From Bacillota bacterium (GTDB lineage: Bacteria > Bacillota > Clostridia > Christensenellales > Pumilibacteraceae), in contig WRLT01000005.1 of the NCBI GenBank assembly GCA_009777485.1, positions 62,001-126,000 on the forward strand: DNA of 64,000 nucleotides. Reading direction: 5' to 3'. Shown one piece after another: positions 51,199-59,917 of the stretch; position 1 is the first letter of the stretch, and the number at the start of each line of letters is the position of its first letter. The notes under the pieces are model-generated. The model worked only from the letters and a program-made list of their open reading frames with translations. It had not been told where the DNA came from and did no database searches. The position numbers and the translations under genes were made by a program.

Positions 51199-52464
51199 TT
51201 ACGGCTTCCAAACAATATCTATGAAACCATGCCAAAGTTCTTCCCAACCTGCAGGCGCAGAATTCCTTCCCAATATTTGAATTACGAGATTAGGACAATC
51301 ACAAAAAGCTTTTTTTTGTATTTGTGTTACACTTGGGGGGATTGTTATACTCTCTAAACTCATACACTCACAAAAAGCTTTCTCTTCAATAAAAGTTAAA
51401 CTGGAGGGAAGAACGATTCTTTTTAGGTCGATACATCTACTAAAAACACCAAAACCAATTATTTCAAGCCCGTCTCCCTCAAAACACACCTCCACAAGAT
51501 TTTTACAACCTTGAAATGCCCAGTCTCTTATAGCCCATACACTTTCAGGGATGCTTACAAAGCGCACAACTTCACTGTCTTCGAAGGCTTCTTCACCTAT
51601 TTCCGTTACATAGTCAGGGATAATAACCCGGCCGCTTTTTCCTTTGTATTTTACCAACACACCATCGTCATCTATTTCAAAATCCGACGGATTTGACGTT
51701 TGTGCAAAAGCTTGTTCTAGTTCTGCCTCTTGCATTTGCTTTTGATAAATGTCCTCGACTTTTGCATCCCAAATAATATTCTCTACATCTGCCCACTTTT
51801 CATTCCACTCCGGCGGTGCTGAACGCTTTCCGATGACTTTTATTGTCGTATCGAAACCGTAATGGCTTGTGAATGCATATTCTCCGATAAACTCCACTTT
51901 TTCAGGTATTATTATTTCTTTAAGACACGGACAATTAATAAATGCCATATTCTCAATCTCTTTAACGCTGTTTGGCAACACTATTTTACGTAGATTTTTG
52001 CAGTCGGAAAAAGCACAATGCCATATTTTTTCAAGATTTTCTCCTTCAAAAGTAATTTCTTTAATTTTTGTGCAACCATCAAAAGCCCCTGGGCCTATTT
52101 CTCTTATGCATTCCGGAACGACTACTTTTTCATCACGTCCTTTGTATTTATTTAAACAATCATAAAAGATATCAAAGTCTTTACTGACTGCTTTTTTAGT
52201 TGGACTAGTTGCCGTTTGCTTTACTTTTTTACAACTTGTATTCTCTGGATTTTTAATAGTTTCTATGTAATCCTCCAGTTGCTTAATCGCCGAAAAATAC
52301 TGTTCAGCCAAAGTCTGATTTTCTAAATCTGCATGAATCTTGTGCGCTGTATTTAGTACATTTAATTGCCCTTCAAGTAAGGCAAGGTTTTTTTTGCCTG
52401 ATTGAATCAAGTTTTCGGCATCGGCTATGTCCTGTTTTGCTTGTTCCTCATTGTAATAACTCAT
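51199..52464 (-). CDS. LRR protein with the shared MSYYNEEQ N-terminal module
   Basis: The 421-residue protein has the same first 75 residues as the previous gene (MSYYNEEQAKQDIADAENLI, ALLEGQLNVLNTAHK), then two blocks of BspA/LRR_5 repeats (about 105-225 and 265-421), each introduced by a short strand such as YKGKSGRVIIPDYVTEIG. No signal peptide is present, unlike most BspA-type proteins, which are secreted. Either the LRR works inside the cell or the N-terminal module is an export signal for the locus. Confidence 0.88.
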   Translation of the reverse strand: MSYYNEEQAKQDIADAENLIQSGKKNLALLEGQLNVLNTAHKIHADLENQTLAEQYFSAIKQLEDYIETIKNPENTSCKKVKQTATSPTKKAVSKDFDIFYDCLNKYKGRDEKVVVPECIREIGPGAFDGCTKIKEITFEGENLEKIWHCAFSDCKNLRKIVLPNSVKEIENMAFINCPCLKEIIIPEKVEFIGEYAFTSHYGFDTTIKVIGKRSAPPEWNEKWADVENIIWDAKVEDIYQKQMQEAELEQAFAQTSNPSDFEIDDDGVLVKYKGKSGRVIIPDYVTEIGEEAFEDSEVVRFVSIPESVWAIRDWAFQGCKNLVEVCFEGDGLEIIGFGVFSRCIDLKRIVLPSSLTFIEEKAFCECMSLESITIPPSVTQIQKKAFCDCPNLVIQILGRNSAPAGWEELWHGFIDIVWKP

Positions 52465-52538
52465 TTTTTTATTCTCCTTTAAAATATTTTTGTTTTGATA
52501 ATAAAATATTGTAGTGCATCCGCAGGTTTTAAAGTTAA

Positions 52539-53264
52539 TCAGTCAAGGTGCATTCCTCGAATAGTTGCCTTGCTGTTTTTTAACCAACTATTGTCCCATC
52601 CCATATTTAAAGCAGCGCTTTCATCCTTCTTACCGATAACATCTATTATTTGTGAGCCTGTCCAGCCTGAAAAAGCAAAGCCGCCGAGGCAAGAAACGCT
52701 GAGCGGAATGATTATGTTTGAAATCTTTGTACAATTCTCAAATGCGTATGCGCCTATATCGGTTACACCATCCGGAATAGTTGCATTTGCAAGACTTGTG
52801 CAATTAGCAAATGCCCAACAGCCGATTCGCTTTATGCTATGCGGAATAGTTATGCTAGTTATTTTGGCACAGCCCGAAAATGCCCCATCGCCAATGCTTA
52901 GCACTGGCAAACCTTTATGTTCCGCAGGTATGATTATCTCGGTTTCTACATTAGTAGCACTGGGTCTGCGCACTTCATATGCGGTATCCTTATTGATAAG
53001 TATATATTCTATACCGCGCTCTTCCCATTCTTTTATGCGCGGTCTAACTATTTTTTCGAGGTAATCTTTATAATCTTCTTGACTTGCAAAAGTTTCAATT
53101 GGACAATCGCATCGAGGACAAACCTCGATGCTGCTATCTATATTTTGATTACATACAGGGCAGTTGTTTTTCATTATTTGCTTACTCTCCTTAGTCATAT
53201 TTTGTTTGCTTGTTAATTGCCCGCGCAAAGAATTTTTAGCTTGTTCCAATATGTCTAAACTCAT
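52539..53264 (-). CDS. Zinc-ribbon LRR protein
   Basis: The protein of up to 241 residues has an N-terminal zinc ribbon (CPVC...CPRCDC), the conserved segment ASQEDYKDYLEKIV, and a BspA/LRR_5 domain (GDGAFSGCAKITSITIPHSI). The ribbon and SxEDY segment are shared with the two proteins encoded just upstream. Two starts are possible: 53264 (GGAG nine bases before) or 53174 (AAGGAG before it), the latter giving the same N-terminus as its paralogs. No signal peptide is seen. Confidence 0.85.
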   Translation of the reverse strand: MSLDILEQAKNSLRGQLTSKQNMTKESKQIMKNNCPVCNQNIDSSIEVCPRCDCPIETFASQEDYKDYLEKIVRPRIKEWEERGIEYILINKDTAYEVRRPSATNVETEIIIPAEHKGLPVLSIGDGAFSGCAKITSITIPHSIKRIGCWAFANCTSLANATIPDGVTDIGAYAFENCTKISNIIIPLSVSCLGGFAFSGWTGSQIIDVIGKKDESAALNMGWDNSWLKNSKATIRGMHLD

Positions 53265-53319
53265 TGTGATAATCTCCTGATTGTGTTTTGTTTGTTTCTC
53301 GCCTGCAAAGGGGGTATGA

Positions 53320-54267
53320 TTACAGCTTTAGCCATAAAGCGGGGCGAATACCGTTCGTCATGCAAAACACTACGGTGCCGACGCTGTTGACCACTCCTTT
53401 GGCGTTGACGCAGGTCCCAAGCGGTGACCCGCCCGAGCCGCTGTCGTTAAGCCACCACGGTGACTTGTCCTTGTATTCGGTTACTGTTGTTTGTTTATCG
53501 TAAACCCCATCGTCTACACACAAGCCCTTTTCTCTTGCATATTCCGTTCCCGATGCCTGAGCAAGCGGAGTAAATTTATAACCTTTTTTCTCTCTCAAAC
53601 CGTTATATCCTGTCAATCTTCGTTCGTACCACAAATCATATTTTTTATATTTTGTTTTTGCGTTGAATAATGCCTTTGCTTCCGCTACGCTCAGTAAAAA
53701 TACTTTTTCGTCTGCACCGTCTATTTTTGTGCTTACTATCCTATCCCGTTCCGCTTGCGTCCTAAATGCCGCAGGAAAAAACGTATCCCGCAGCCACTTC
53801 TTTGATTCCGTCCAATAATCGCTTGTTTGGTGGTTTCTACAGCAATACAGTATTTGCTCGGCAATAAAAAGACCAACCCCGTTTTCTTGCTTTAATTTTA
53901 TCCACCGTATCGGGGTGTCGGTATCGCTGCCGGCTTTGTTTGTCTGAAACTTACCAAAGGTATATACCTCGCGCTTATGTCCGTATCTATCTGTACAAGA
54001 AACAATATTTATCGGGCTTAATGTTTGCTGACGCTGCAATTCCGCACGTCTTTGAGCCTCTATTTCTGCCTGCCGCTGTTGCTCCGCGGCAATTTGCTGA
54101 GTTTTTAATTGAACCTCGTAAGCGTTTTTGTATCGGACAACGACATTTTTTAAGTAATTATCATAATCTTCTTTACTTGCAAAAGTTTCAATAGAACAAC
54201 CGCATCGAAAGCAGATTTCGACATCTAAGCCTAATTCTAGGTAACATGCGGGACAATGTTTTTTCAT
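53320..54267 (-). CDS. Zinc-ribbon DUF6273 protein
   Basis: The 315-residue protein opens with a zinc ribbon (C5, C8, C19, C22, C24) and the segment ASKEDYDNYLKNVV, a charged helical linker (about 45-85), and then a DUF6273 domain: IRWIKL, LFIAEQILYCC, WLRDTFFP, VFLLSVAEAKALF, SPWWLNDSGSGGSP and the final GIRPALWLKL. DUF6273 is a lectin-like or formylglycine-enzyme-like surface domain usually found on exported proteins. Here it lacks a signal peptide, again suggesting non-Sec export or a cytosolic role. Confidence 0.87.
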   Translation of the reverse strand: MKKHCPACYLELGLDVEICFRCGCSIETFASKEDYDNYLKNVVVRYKNAYEVQLKTQQIAAEQQRQAEIEAQRRAELQRQQTLSPINIVSCTDRYGHKREVYTFGKFQTNKAGSDTDTPIRWIKLKQENGVGLFIAEQILYCCRNHQTSDYWTESKKWLRDTFFPAAFRTQAERDRIVSTKIDGADEKVFLLSVAEAKALFNAKTKYKKYDLWYERRLTGYNGLREKKGYKFTPLAQASGTEYAREKGLCVDDGVYDKQTTVTEYKDKSPWWLNDSGSGGSPLGTCVNAKGVVNSVGTVVFCMTNGIRPALWLKL

Positions 54268-54308
54268 TTTTAGTTAGTAACTCCTTTGTATATTTTACTG
54301 TATTTTGT

Positions 54309-54848
54309 CTACTGCTTTGTACAAACGTTACATGGGAATAGTGGAACCATGCCGAACTGATTAGGAGGTCCCAACTGTCTAAGTTGACCTTGTCTAAAAG
54401 AACAAAACGGAAGCCAGCCAAACATATTAGGTTGTACCTGACAAAGCCCATTGTTTTGCTTGGCTCTTTGATGGCAGGGCTGACTCATATAAGCTACACT
54501 TGCAGCAAACGCTCCTGCCATCATTCCTGACAAAGCCTCTGCCGCAGCATTATATGGATTAGTTGCATTGTTGCTAAGCTGTTGGGATGGCGGATTAGAA
54601 ACCGGTACAGGCTTGTTGTTTTTTTCTTTTGACAATAAAACATTTGCCTCGTCTTGTTTTTCCTGTTCTCGCTCCCTTTGCTGTTCCGCATTCCATTTTT
54701 GTCTAAATCTCGAAACTACATTTTTTAAGTAATCCTCGTAGTCTTCTTTGCTAGAAAAAACTTCAATAGGACAATGGCAACGGGTGCATATCTCGTCGTC
54801 ATAGCCTAAACACTCATAACATGCAGGGCAGTTGTTTGTTTTCATCAT
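54309..54848 (-). CDS. Zinc-ribbon coiled-coil protein with Cys-rich end
   Basis: The 179-residue protein has the same N-terminal zinc ribbon (CPAC...CTRCHC) and SSKEDYEDYLKNVV segment, a charged helix (about 48-72), a low-complexity middle and a C-terminal part with two related motifs, NMFGWLPFCSF and NQFGMVPLFPCNVC. The end resembles an internal duplication that could bind another metal. There is no signal peptide. It is the first of the three zinc-ribbon genes in transcription order. Confidence 0.82.
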   Translation of the reverse strand: MMKTNNCPACYECLGYDDEICTRCHCPIEVFSSKEDYEDYLKNVVSRFRQKWNAEQQREREQEKQDEANVLLSKEKNNKPVPVSNPPSQQLSNNATNPYNAAAEALSGMMAGAFAASVAYMSQPCHQRAKQNNGLCQVQPNMFGWLPFCSFRQGQLRQLGPPNQFGMVPLFPCNVCTKQ

Positions 54849-54860
54849 TTTTATCTCCTA

Positions 54861-55883
54861 TTAAAATACATTTGTTAACTGTGTGATTCGTGCCCTTTCG
54901 TTTTCGTTAAGTGCACAAATTGCGTCTAGTAGCTTATCAAAAATAGCTAATTGTTCGCTTATCATATTTGTTGTATTATCCGACTTTCCAAGCAATTCTG
55001 AAATGCTTGGAATATTTAGCATCCTTAGCGCATTTGCGATGTTGGTGTTTTCCCCAAGGTGCAATTTATAGAAATCTAAGGCTTTTTTGTATTCGTTATT
55101 AACTTCGGTATGTCTTTCGGATAAAACTCTTAACTCTTCGCGCATGTTGTTATATTTGCTAATGTCGTTTTTTACCTGCTCTTCAAATTCCAAAAGGTTT
55201 CCGCTGTGAATAATTAGTTTTTGCCTTATATCGCTAGCTATAGATGCAATTTTTGCATTGATATCGCAAATCAATTGACTGTTTGCCTTATCTTCAATAA
55301 TCTTTGTTTCGTTTATAACGCGCACTTGTTCTTGCAGGCGTACATTTTCTTTTTTCGCTCTTTCCATTTCGTCACGAATGGTATTAAGTCTTTTTTCTTC
55401 TTCTGCATTGGCTAATTTCGCCGCACTTAATTTTTCAGGCGTAGCCTCATCGCGCAAGATTGCTAAATACCTAACTTTTTCTTGCAGCTCTTCGTATTCT
55501 TTTTTGCGTTTTATCAATTGCCGCTCTTTCTCTAGCAATTCTTTTTCTAGTTTTTCAATTTCTGTAATTTTATCAGAAACAGCTTTGTTTTGAGCAATGC
55601 AAGTCTCTAATTTTTGACCAAAATCACCGGCTTTTTTTGCAGGATTCAAAAAGTTTTCTGCTGAACTATAAAAATCAGCACTTTTATGGGCTATCTTGCT
55701 GTACGCTGAAAACAATAGCAGCAATACTTTTTCTGACGAATACGCACCTAATGCCTTGCTAGAAAAATCAACATCTTCTAGCAATAGATTTGCCATCTTT
55801 AAAAGACGTTCGTTTTTTGTTTCAGCATCGCCGCCACCTTCTTTTATGAGGTCATACAGACGATCTAGTTGTTGTATATCCAC
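54861..55883 (-). CDS. Coiled-coil protein next to the Hsp70-like gene
   Basis: The 340-residue protein is soluble and mainly helical, with a long coiled coil (about 95-270; EKLEKELLEKERQLIKRKKE). The N-terminus contains GGGDAETKNERLLKMANLLL and the C-terminus ALNENERARITQL. No enzyme motif is seen. It lies 13 bases behind the Hsp70-like gene and could be its partner or a structural element. Confidence 0.82.
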   Translation of the reverse strand: MDIQQLDRLYDLIKEGGGDAETKNERLLKMANLLLEDVDFSSKALGAYSSEKVLLLLFSAYSKIAHKSADFYSSAENFLNPAKKAGDFGQKLETCIAQNKAVSDKITEIEKLEKELLEKERQLIKRKKEYEELQEKVRYLAILRDEATPEKLSAAKLANAEEEKRLNTIRDEMERAKKENVRLQEQVRVINETKIIEDKANSQLICDINAKIASIASDIRQKLIIHSGNLLEFEEQVKNDISKYNNMREELRVLSERHTEVNNEYKKALDFYKLHLGENTNIANALRMLNIPSISELLGKSDNTTNMISEQLAIFDKLLDAICALNENERARITQLTNVF

Positions 55884-55896
55884 CGCGATAACTCCT

Positions 55897-57465
55897 TTAA
55901 TCTTCCACTTCTATAGCAGGGAGAGATTCTATTATTTTATTAAGCGAGTGCTTTTTTTCATTACCGTTTTGATCTTTTATGTGTAATGTCGGAATTTCGC
56001 TTGCGTCAAGCGAGAATCCGATTTGATATCTTTTATCCGCTACATCACCAACACTAAAATTCGGAAACAATTCCTCATTGTTTCTATCTAATTTAATTTT
56101 TCTTTTTCTTCTTGAGTCATCTAAAAAGATTTCAGGTTTTGCGGTTCTCAACTTAGCGCTAAACTTAACTTTTGAATATACGGGTGTCCTTGCTTCTGAC
56201 AAGTTTTTTCCCTTTGGCAATACCTCTATGTAATCCAAGCCGTTGGCAACGACACCATATGCAAAATGGCTTTTTTGAACTATCGGTATAATTTCTTCTG
56301 CTACCAAAGCTGCGCCTTTTGAAATTGCATATGAGCGGTCCATCTCGGGAAAACATATTTGAAATCTAACATCATCAGAGTCTATTTTAGAGCCAAAAAA
56401 CTCCATTACTTCTTTTTTAACGCAATGAAAATTACTAAATCCGCCAACCAGTAAAACCTTAAACTTTTCGCTTTGACTGCCAGCGTTTACTTGGTGTGCA
56501 CTGAAATATCCTTGCATTTCTACAAGTGCCTGTTTTAAATGCTCAAGATTTACTTTTTTGAACGCATCAACCATATCTCTTGTTTCAACTTTTAACTCTT
56601 CATCGCCGTAATCAATTTTAAATATAACGTCACCCTCGACAAGAGAGGGGTCGTCATAATATAAATCAATTTTTTCTGAGATTTCAGCACAGTTGTGTAT
56701 TTTTTTGCGTTCAAATTCAATCAAGGCTTTATTGTATTTTTTATCTCTCACGAAATTCTTGTTTATCTTGCTTATTAGGCTTGAAACAACTGCCTCATCA
56801 AATGCAACTCCCGCGCAACCGTTGTTTTCGTCATGTTCGCCGTATCCTGCTATTTCTAAAACACCCAATCCCTCTTTCGCAAGACGACATAATGCCAAGT
56901 CTAAAGTTCCGCCGCCGAAATCAATGACAAGGGCATGGCCTTCAAATTTATTTCTGTTAGCCTGCTCATATGCCCAACAGAAATAAACACAAGCTGCTTC
57001 CGGTTCGCTCTCTAATTTTGCGGATATCCCCTTATTGCGAAATATTGTCATAATATTATCAACCGCCGCCACATTCCGCCTTTCCCTGCGCCAAACAGCC
57101 GGAACAGTCATAACAACAGCATCAAGCGCATCTAAGTTTTGCTTTTCCCTATACAATTCAAGCAGATTTACTATATAATCCTCTGTAATCTGCAACGGAG
57201 TTTTATTTGAATCATGTATTGACTTATCAAAATCCGCACCCAAAAACAATTTGAAACGCTTATGTGTTTCATAGTCGCTGTCTCCGATGTTAGACTTTGC
57301 GGCGCTACCAATAACTTGTCTATTGTCTTTCTTTTTGTATGAAATGATGGTCGGCAAATAATACTCATGTCCATCTATGCTAAAAGGCTCGATTTTTTTA
57401 TCTTTCGAGTCAAAGTAGCTTATCATACTGTTTGTCGTTCCAAAATCAAATCCTATTTTTTTCAT
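55897..57465 (-). CDS. Hsp70-like ATPase with reduced substrate domain
   Basis: The 522-residue protein has the complete Hsp70/actin-fold ATPase: DFGTTNSM (7-14), IDFGGGTLDLAL (181-192) and VGGFSNF (340-346). The C-terminal part after about residue 400 is short, beta-rich and unlike the DnaK peptide-binding and lid domains. DnaK is usually over 600 residues. No DnaJ or GrpE is nearby. It is seven bases behind the AAA-protease gene. A client-specific chaperone for the WXG100-like or LRR proteins is a reasonable guess. Confidence 0.9.
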   Translation of the reverse strand: MKKIGFDFGTTNSMISYFDSKDKKIEPFSIDGHEYYLPTIISYKKKDNRQVIGSAAKSNIGDSDYETHKRFKLFLGADFDKSIHDSNKTPLQITEDYIVNLLELYREKQNLDALDAVVMTVPAVWRRERRNVAAVDNIMTIFRNKGISAKLESEPEAACVYFCWAYEQANRNKFEGHALVIDFGGGTLDLALCRLAKEGLGVLEIAGYGEHDENNGCAGVAFDEAVVSSLISKINKNFVRDKKYNKALIEFERKKIHNCAEISEKIDLYYDDPSLVEGDVIFKIDYGDEELKVETRDMVDAFKKVNLEHLKQALVEMQGYFSAHQVNAGSQSEKFKVLLVGGFSNFHCVKKEVMEFFGSKIDSDDVRFQICFPEMDRSYAISKGAALVAEEIIPIVQKSHFAYGVVANGLDYIEVLPKGKNLSEARTPVYSKVKFSAKLRTAKPEIFLDDSRRKRKIKLDRNNEELFPNFSVGDVADKRYQIGFSLDASEIPTLHIKDQNGNEKKHSLNKIIESLPAIEVED

Positions 57466-57472
57466 GTTGCTC

Positions 57473-59917
57473 CTACCTTATAAATCTACTCTGAAAATAA
57501 CTAATCGGTCGCATATAGTTCATCTCCTCGATTAATCTATCACCCTCAATTATACTACCCACAAAAACTCCAACTACTTTGCCAGTTTTTTTGTCTACAA
57601 CTGGACCGCCGGAATTTCCGCATTTTCCGCTGATGTCAATATTGATGCACTCCACTTCTTTATCCCACCTGGTAGAAGAAATCTTGCCCTCTGTATATGT
57701 GCAATCAAATGCTGTTCTTGTGCCAAAAGGATAGCCGGAAAGACACACTAAAGAACCTTTTTTATATTCATAAAGAGAGTCCATTTCAAGACTTAGGTAC
57801 GGCAAATCTTGACCATCAATTTTCAACAATGCAACATCAATGTCCTTGAATGTATTCATTACTTTGCATTTATAGTGTTTGTCACCGTCTTTTCGTGTTC
57901 TGACTCTAACTTCAATTTCAGTCGCTCCATCAATCACGTGATTGCAAGTAAGAACATGCCCTTGGGGGGAGATCAAAAAGCCAGTCCCATACGAGATTCC
58001 TCCACCTATTTGTTTAGTTGTTATAAATAATACAGCCTGTTCCATTTTTTTAACATCAATTTCTGCATCAGGCTTAACAAGCTTTACTATTGGCAACCTT
58101 AATTCATTAATAGCGACTGTTTTTGGCAAGTCTTGGCTTGATTTTCTTTCATTCATATATTGCTTTAACTCTTGCGGTAAATGATTCTCATTTATTGTCG
58201 CCTCACCACTGTCCTGACAGTTTCTTCTCATGGTTTCTACAAGATTTAAAACTGTACCCGCATTGCCCCATTTGTCACTTGGTGTACCTTTGTGGTACCT
58301 TTCAAAAAACTCTTCGAGTCTTTTATTAAAGCTGTCACTCAAACACAAATCAGTCTTGGCAATGGCGTTAATGAATATTTCTGCTAAAACTTTAGGGCTG
58401 TAATCCTCGATAACAATTTGTGTAGCAAATCGCCTATCGAACCCAGGATTAGACCTAATTAAATGCTCTATCTCTTTGGGATATCCAGCAATAATCACCG
58501 CGAACTCGCCCATCCTGTCAGACATCATCTCCAACAATGCTGCACTGGCTTCTTTACCAAAACTATCTCTGTCATCATGGTACAGGTCATAAGCCTCATC
58601 AATAAACAAAACACCGCCCATCGACTCCTCAATCGCTCTTCGTGTTTTGGGGCCTGTTTGTCCAGTATATTCAGCAACGAGATCGCTTCGGGTAACTTTT
58701 GTCACACTTCCTATTTGAAGCAAACCTAATTCTCTATATATTTCACCTAACAACTTAGCTACTGTGGTTTTGCCCGTACCAGGGTTTCCAACAATAGAAA
58801 CATGTAGATTTATTCTATCTTTCGCTTCGTCAGCCTCTCTTATCAATATTCTATCGTGATATTCAATACCCTTCTTTCTCTTAGCTTTTATTCTTTCGGC
58901 TTCCTTTCTTAAGTTTTCAACAAAACTCTTGAAGTTTTCCAATCCGGACATTTCATTTAGGCGTTCGATAGCTGAACGCTTATCAATCTTTCCGCATTGG
59001 TTTTGTATATTTTCTAGGCTTATTCCACCAATCTCCTTTATTTCTTCTAAGATGACCCCCACTTCTTCTAATCCCAATTTTCTTTCAGGCCTGTCGTTTT
59101 TTAACATTTGCCCCCGAGCCTTTTTCTCAAGAAGTTCACAAGCGTCATCGAGTGCAGAAAAGTCTACTTCCATCCCTTTTTTAATTCTATGATAGTTTAT
59201 AAGGTTTCTAATTTCACCCGAACTAGGTGTTGCTACATTAATTACTGTTCCTTTCCTGTCTTGTGGCTTTGCATTTAGCATGGGTGAAAAAAAATTCATC
59301 CACATATCATTTTGCTTAAGCCGGTCGAGTAAATCGGGGTCATATATATCACAATTTCTAAAACACCAAATGATGATATTCTCTTTGCCTCGTCCTTCTT
59401 TCCAACCTCCGACTATGGCGTCAAGCTTTTTACTTATAGAAATCTCTCCTTGCCTCGTATTGACTGAGGCGAAATGATTCATAAAATGAATTGTATCACG
59501 AACAATAATTGCTGTTTTATTCCTCTGGTTGGTCATAAGCTTATCAATATGACCTAACGCAATATCACTGTTCATGGGGCCTAGATTAAAAGACATTTTT
59601 TTGTTTTCATCTTCATCCTGTTGCGGCTCATTGATTACTGATTTTGATAAGGGTCCGATTTTTATCAATCTTTCAGTTGTTTTCGGCACAATACTTTTGC
59701 CAGTGGCAAGATTATGCGACATTTGATCTAAAAAATATATTTGCTTATTGGGATCGTAAAAAGCAACTATATTATACTTAAGGTGTTTTAGATGTTCATG
59801 TAAAACAAAATCTAAGTTTCGCAAATTCAAAGCTTGATCGCAAAAAACGTCATCCGTTCTGCCAATTACGGCAAAATGAAGTCTTTGTATATTCATTTTG
59901 TCAAAATAAGTATTCAT
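57473..59917 (-). CDS. CbxX/CfqX-type AAA ATPase fused to a trypsin-like protease
   Basis: The 814-residue protein has three parts. The N-terminal region (about 1-300) looks like a degenerate AAA module without a P-loop. The central AAA domain of the CbxX/CfqX (EccA) class has GNPGTGKTT (377-385), the pore-like EYTGQTG, Walker B VLFIDEAYDL (436-445) and an arginine finger in PGFDRRF. The C-terminal trypsin-like protease (about 625-814) has the full triad H660, D694 and S769 in GNSGGP. EccA-type ATPases act in mycobacterial type VII export, and those systems also use a protease (MycP), though a subtilisin on a separate protein. The start shares one base with the upstream stop (TAATG). Confidence 0.92.
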   Translation of the reverse strand: MNTYFDKMNIQRLHFAVIGRTDDVFCDQALNLRNLDFVLHEHLKHLKYNIVAFYDPNKQIYFLDQMSHNLATGKSIVPKTTERLIKIGPLSKSVINEPQQDEDENKKMSFNLGPMNSDIALGHIDKLMTNQRNKTAIIVRDTIHFMNHFASVNTRQGEISISKKLDAIVGGWKEGRGKENIIIWCFRNCDIYDPDLLDRLKQNDMWMNFFSPMLNAKPQDRKGTVINVATPSSGEIRNLINYHRIKKGMEVDFSALDDACELLEKKARGQMLKNDRPERKLGLEEVGVILEEIKEIGGISLENIQNQCGKIDKRSAIERLNEMSGLENFKSFVENLRKEAERIKAKRKKGIEYHDRILIREADEAKDRINLHVSIVGNPGTGKTTVAKLLGEIYRELGLLQIGSVTKVTRSDLVAEYTGQTGPKTRRAIEESMGGVLFIDEAYDLYHDDRDSFGKEASAALLEMMSDRMGEFAVIIAGYPKEIEHLIRSNPGFDRRFATQIVIEDYSPKVLAEIFINAIAKTDLCLSDSFNKRLEEFFERYHKGTPSDKWGNAGTVLNLVETMRRNCQDSGEATINENHLPQELKQYMNERKSSQDLPKTVAINELRLPIVKLVKPDAEIDVKKMEQAVLFITTKQIGGGISYGTGFLISPQGHVLTCNHVIDGATEIEVRVRTRKDGDKHYKCKVMNTFKDIDVALLKIDGQDLPYLSLEMDSLYEYKKGSLVCLSGYPFGTRTAFDCTYTEGKISSTRWDKEVECINIDISGKCGNSGGPVVDKKTGKVVGVFVGSIIEGDRLIEEMNYMRPISYFQSRFIR

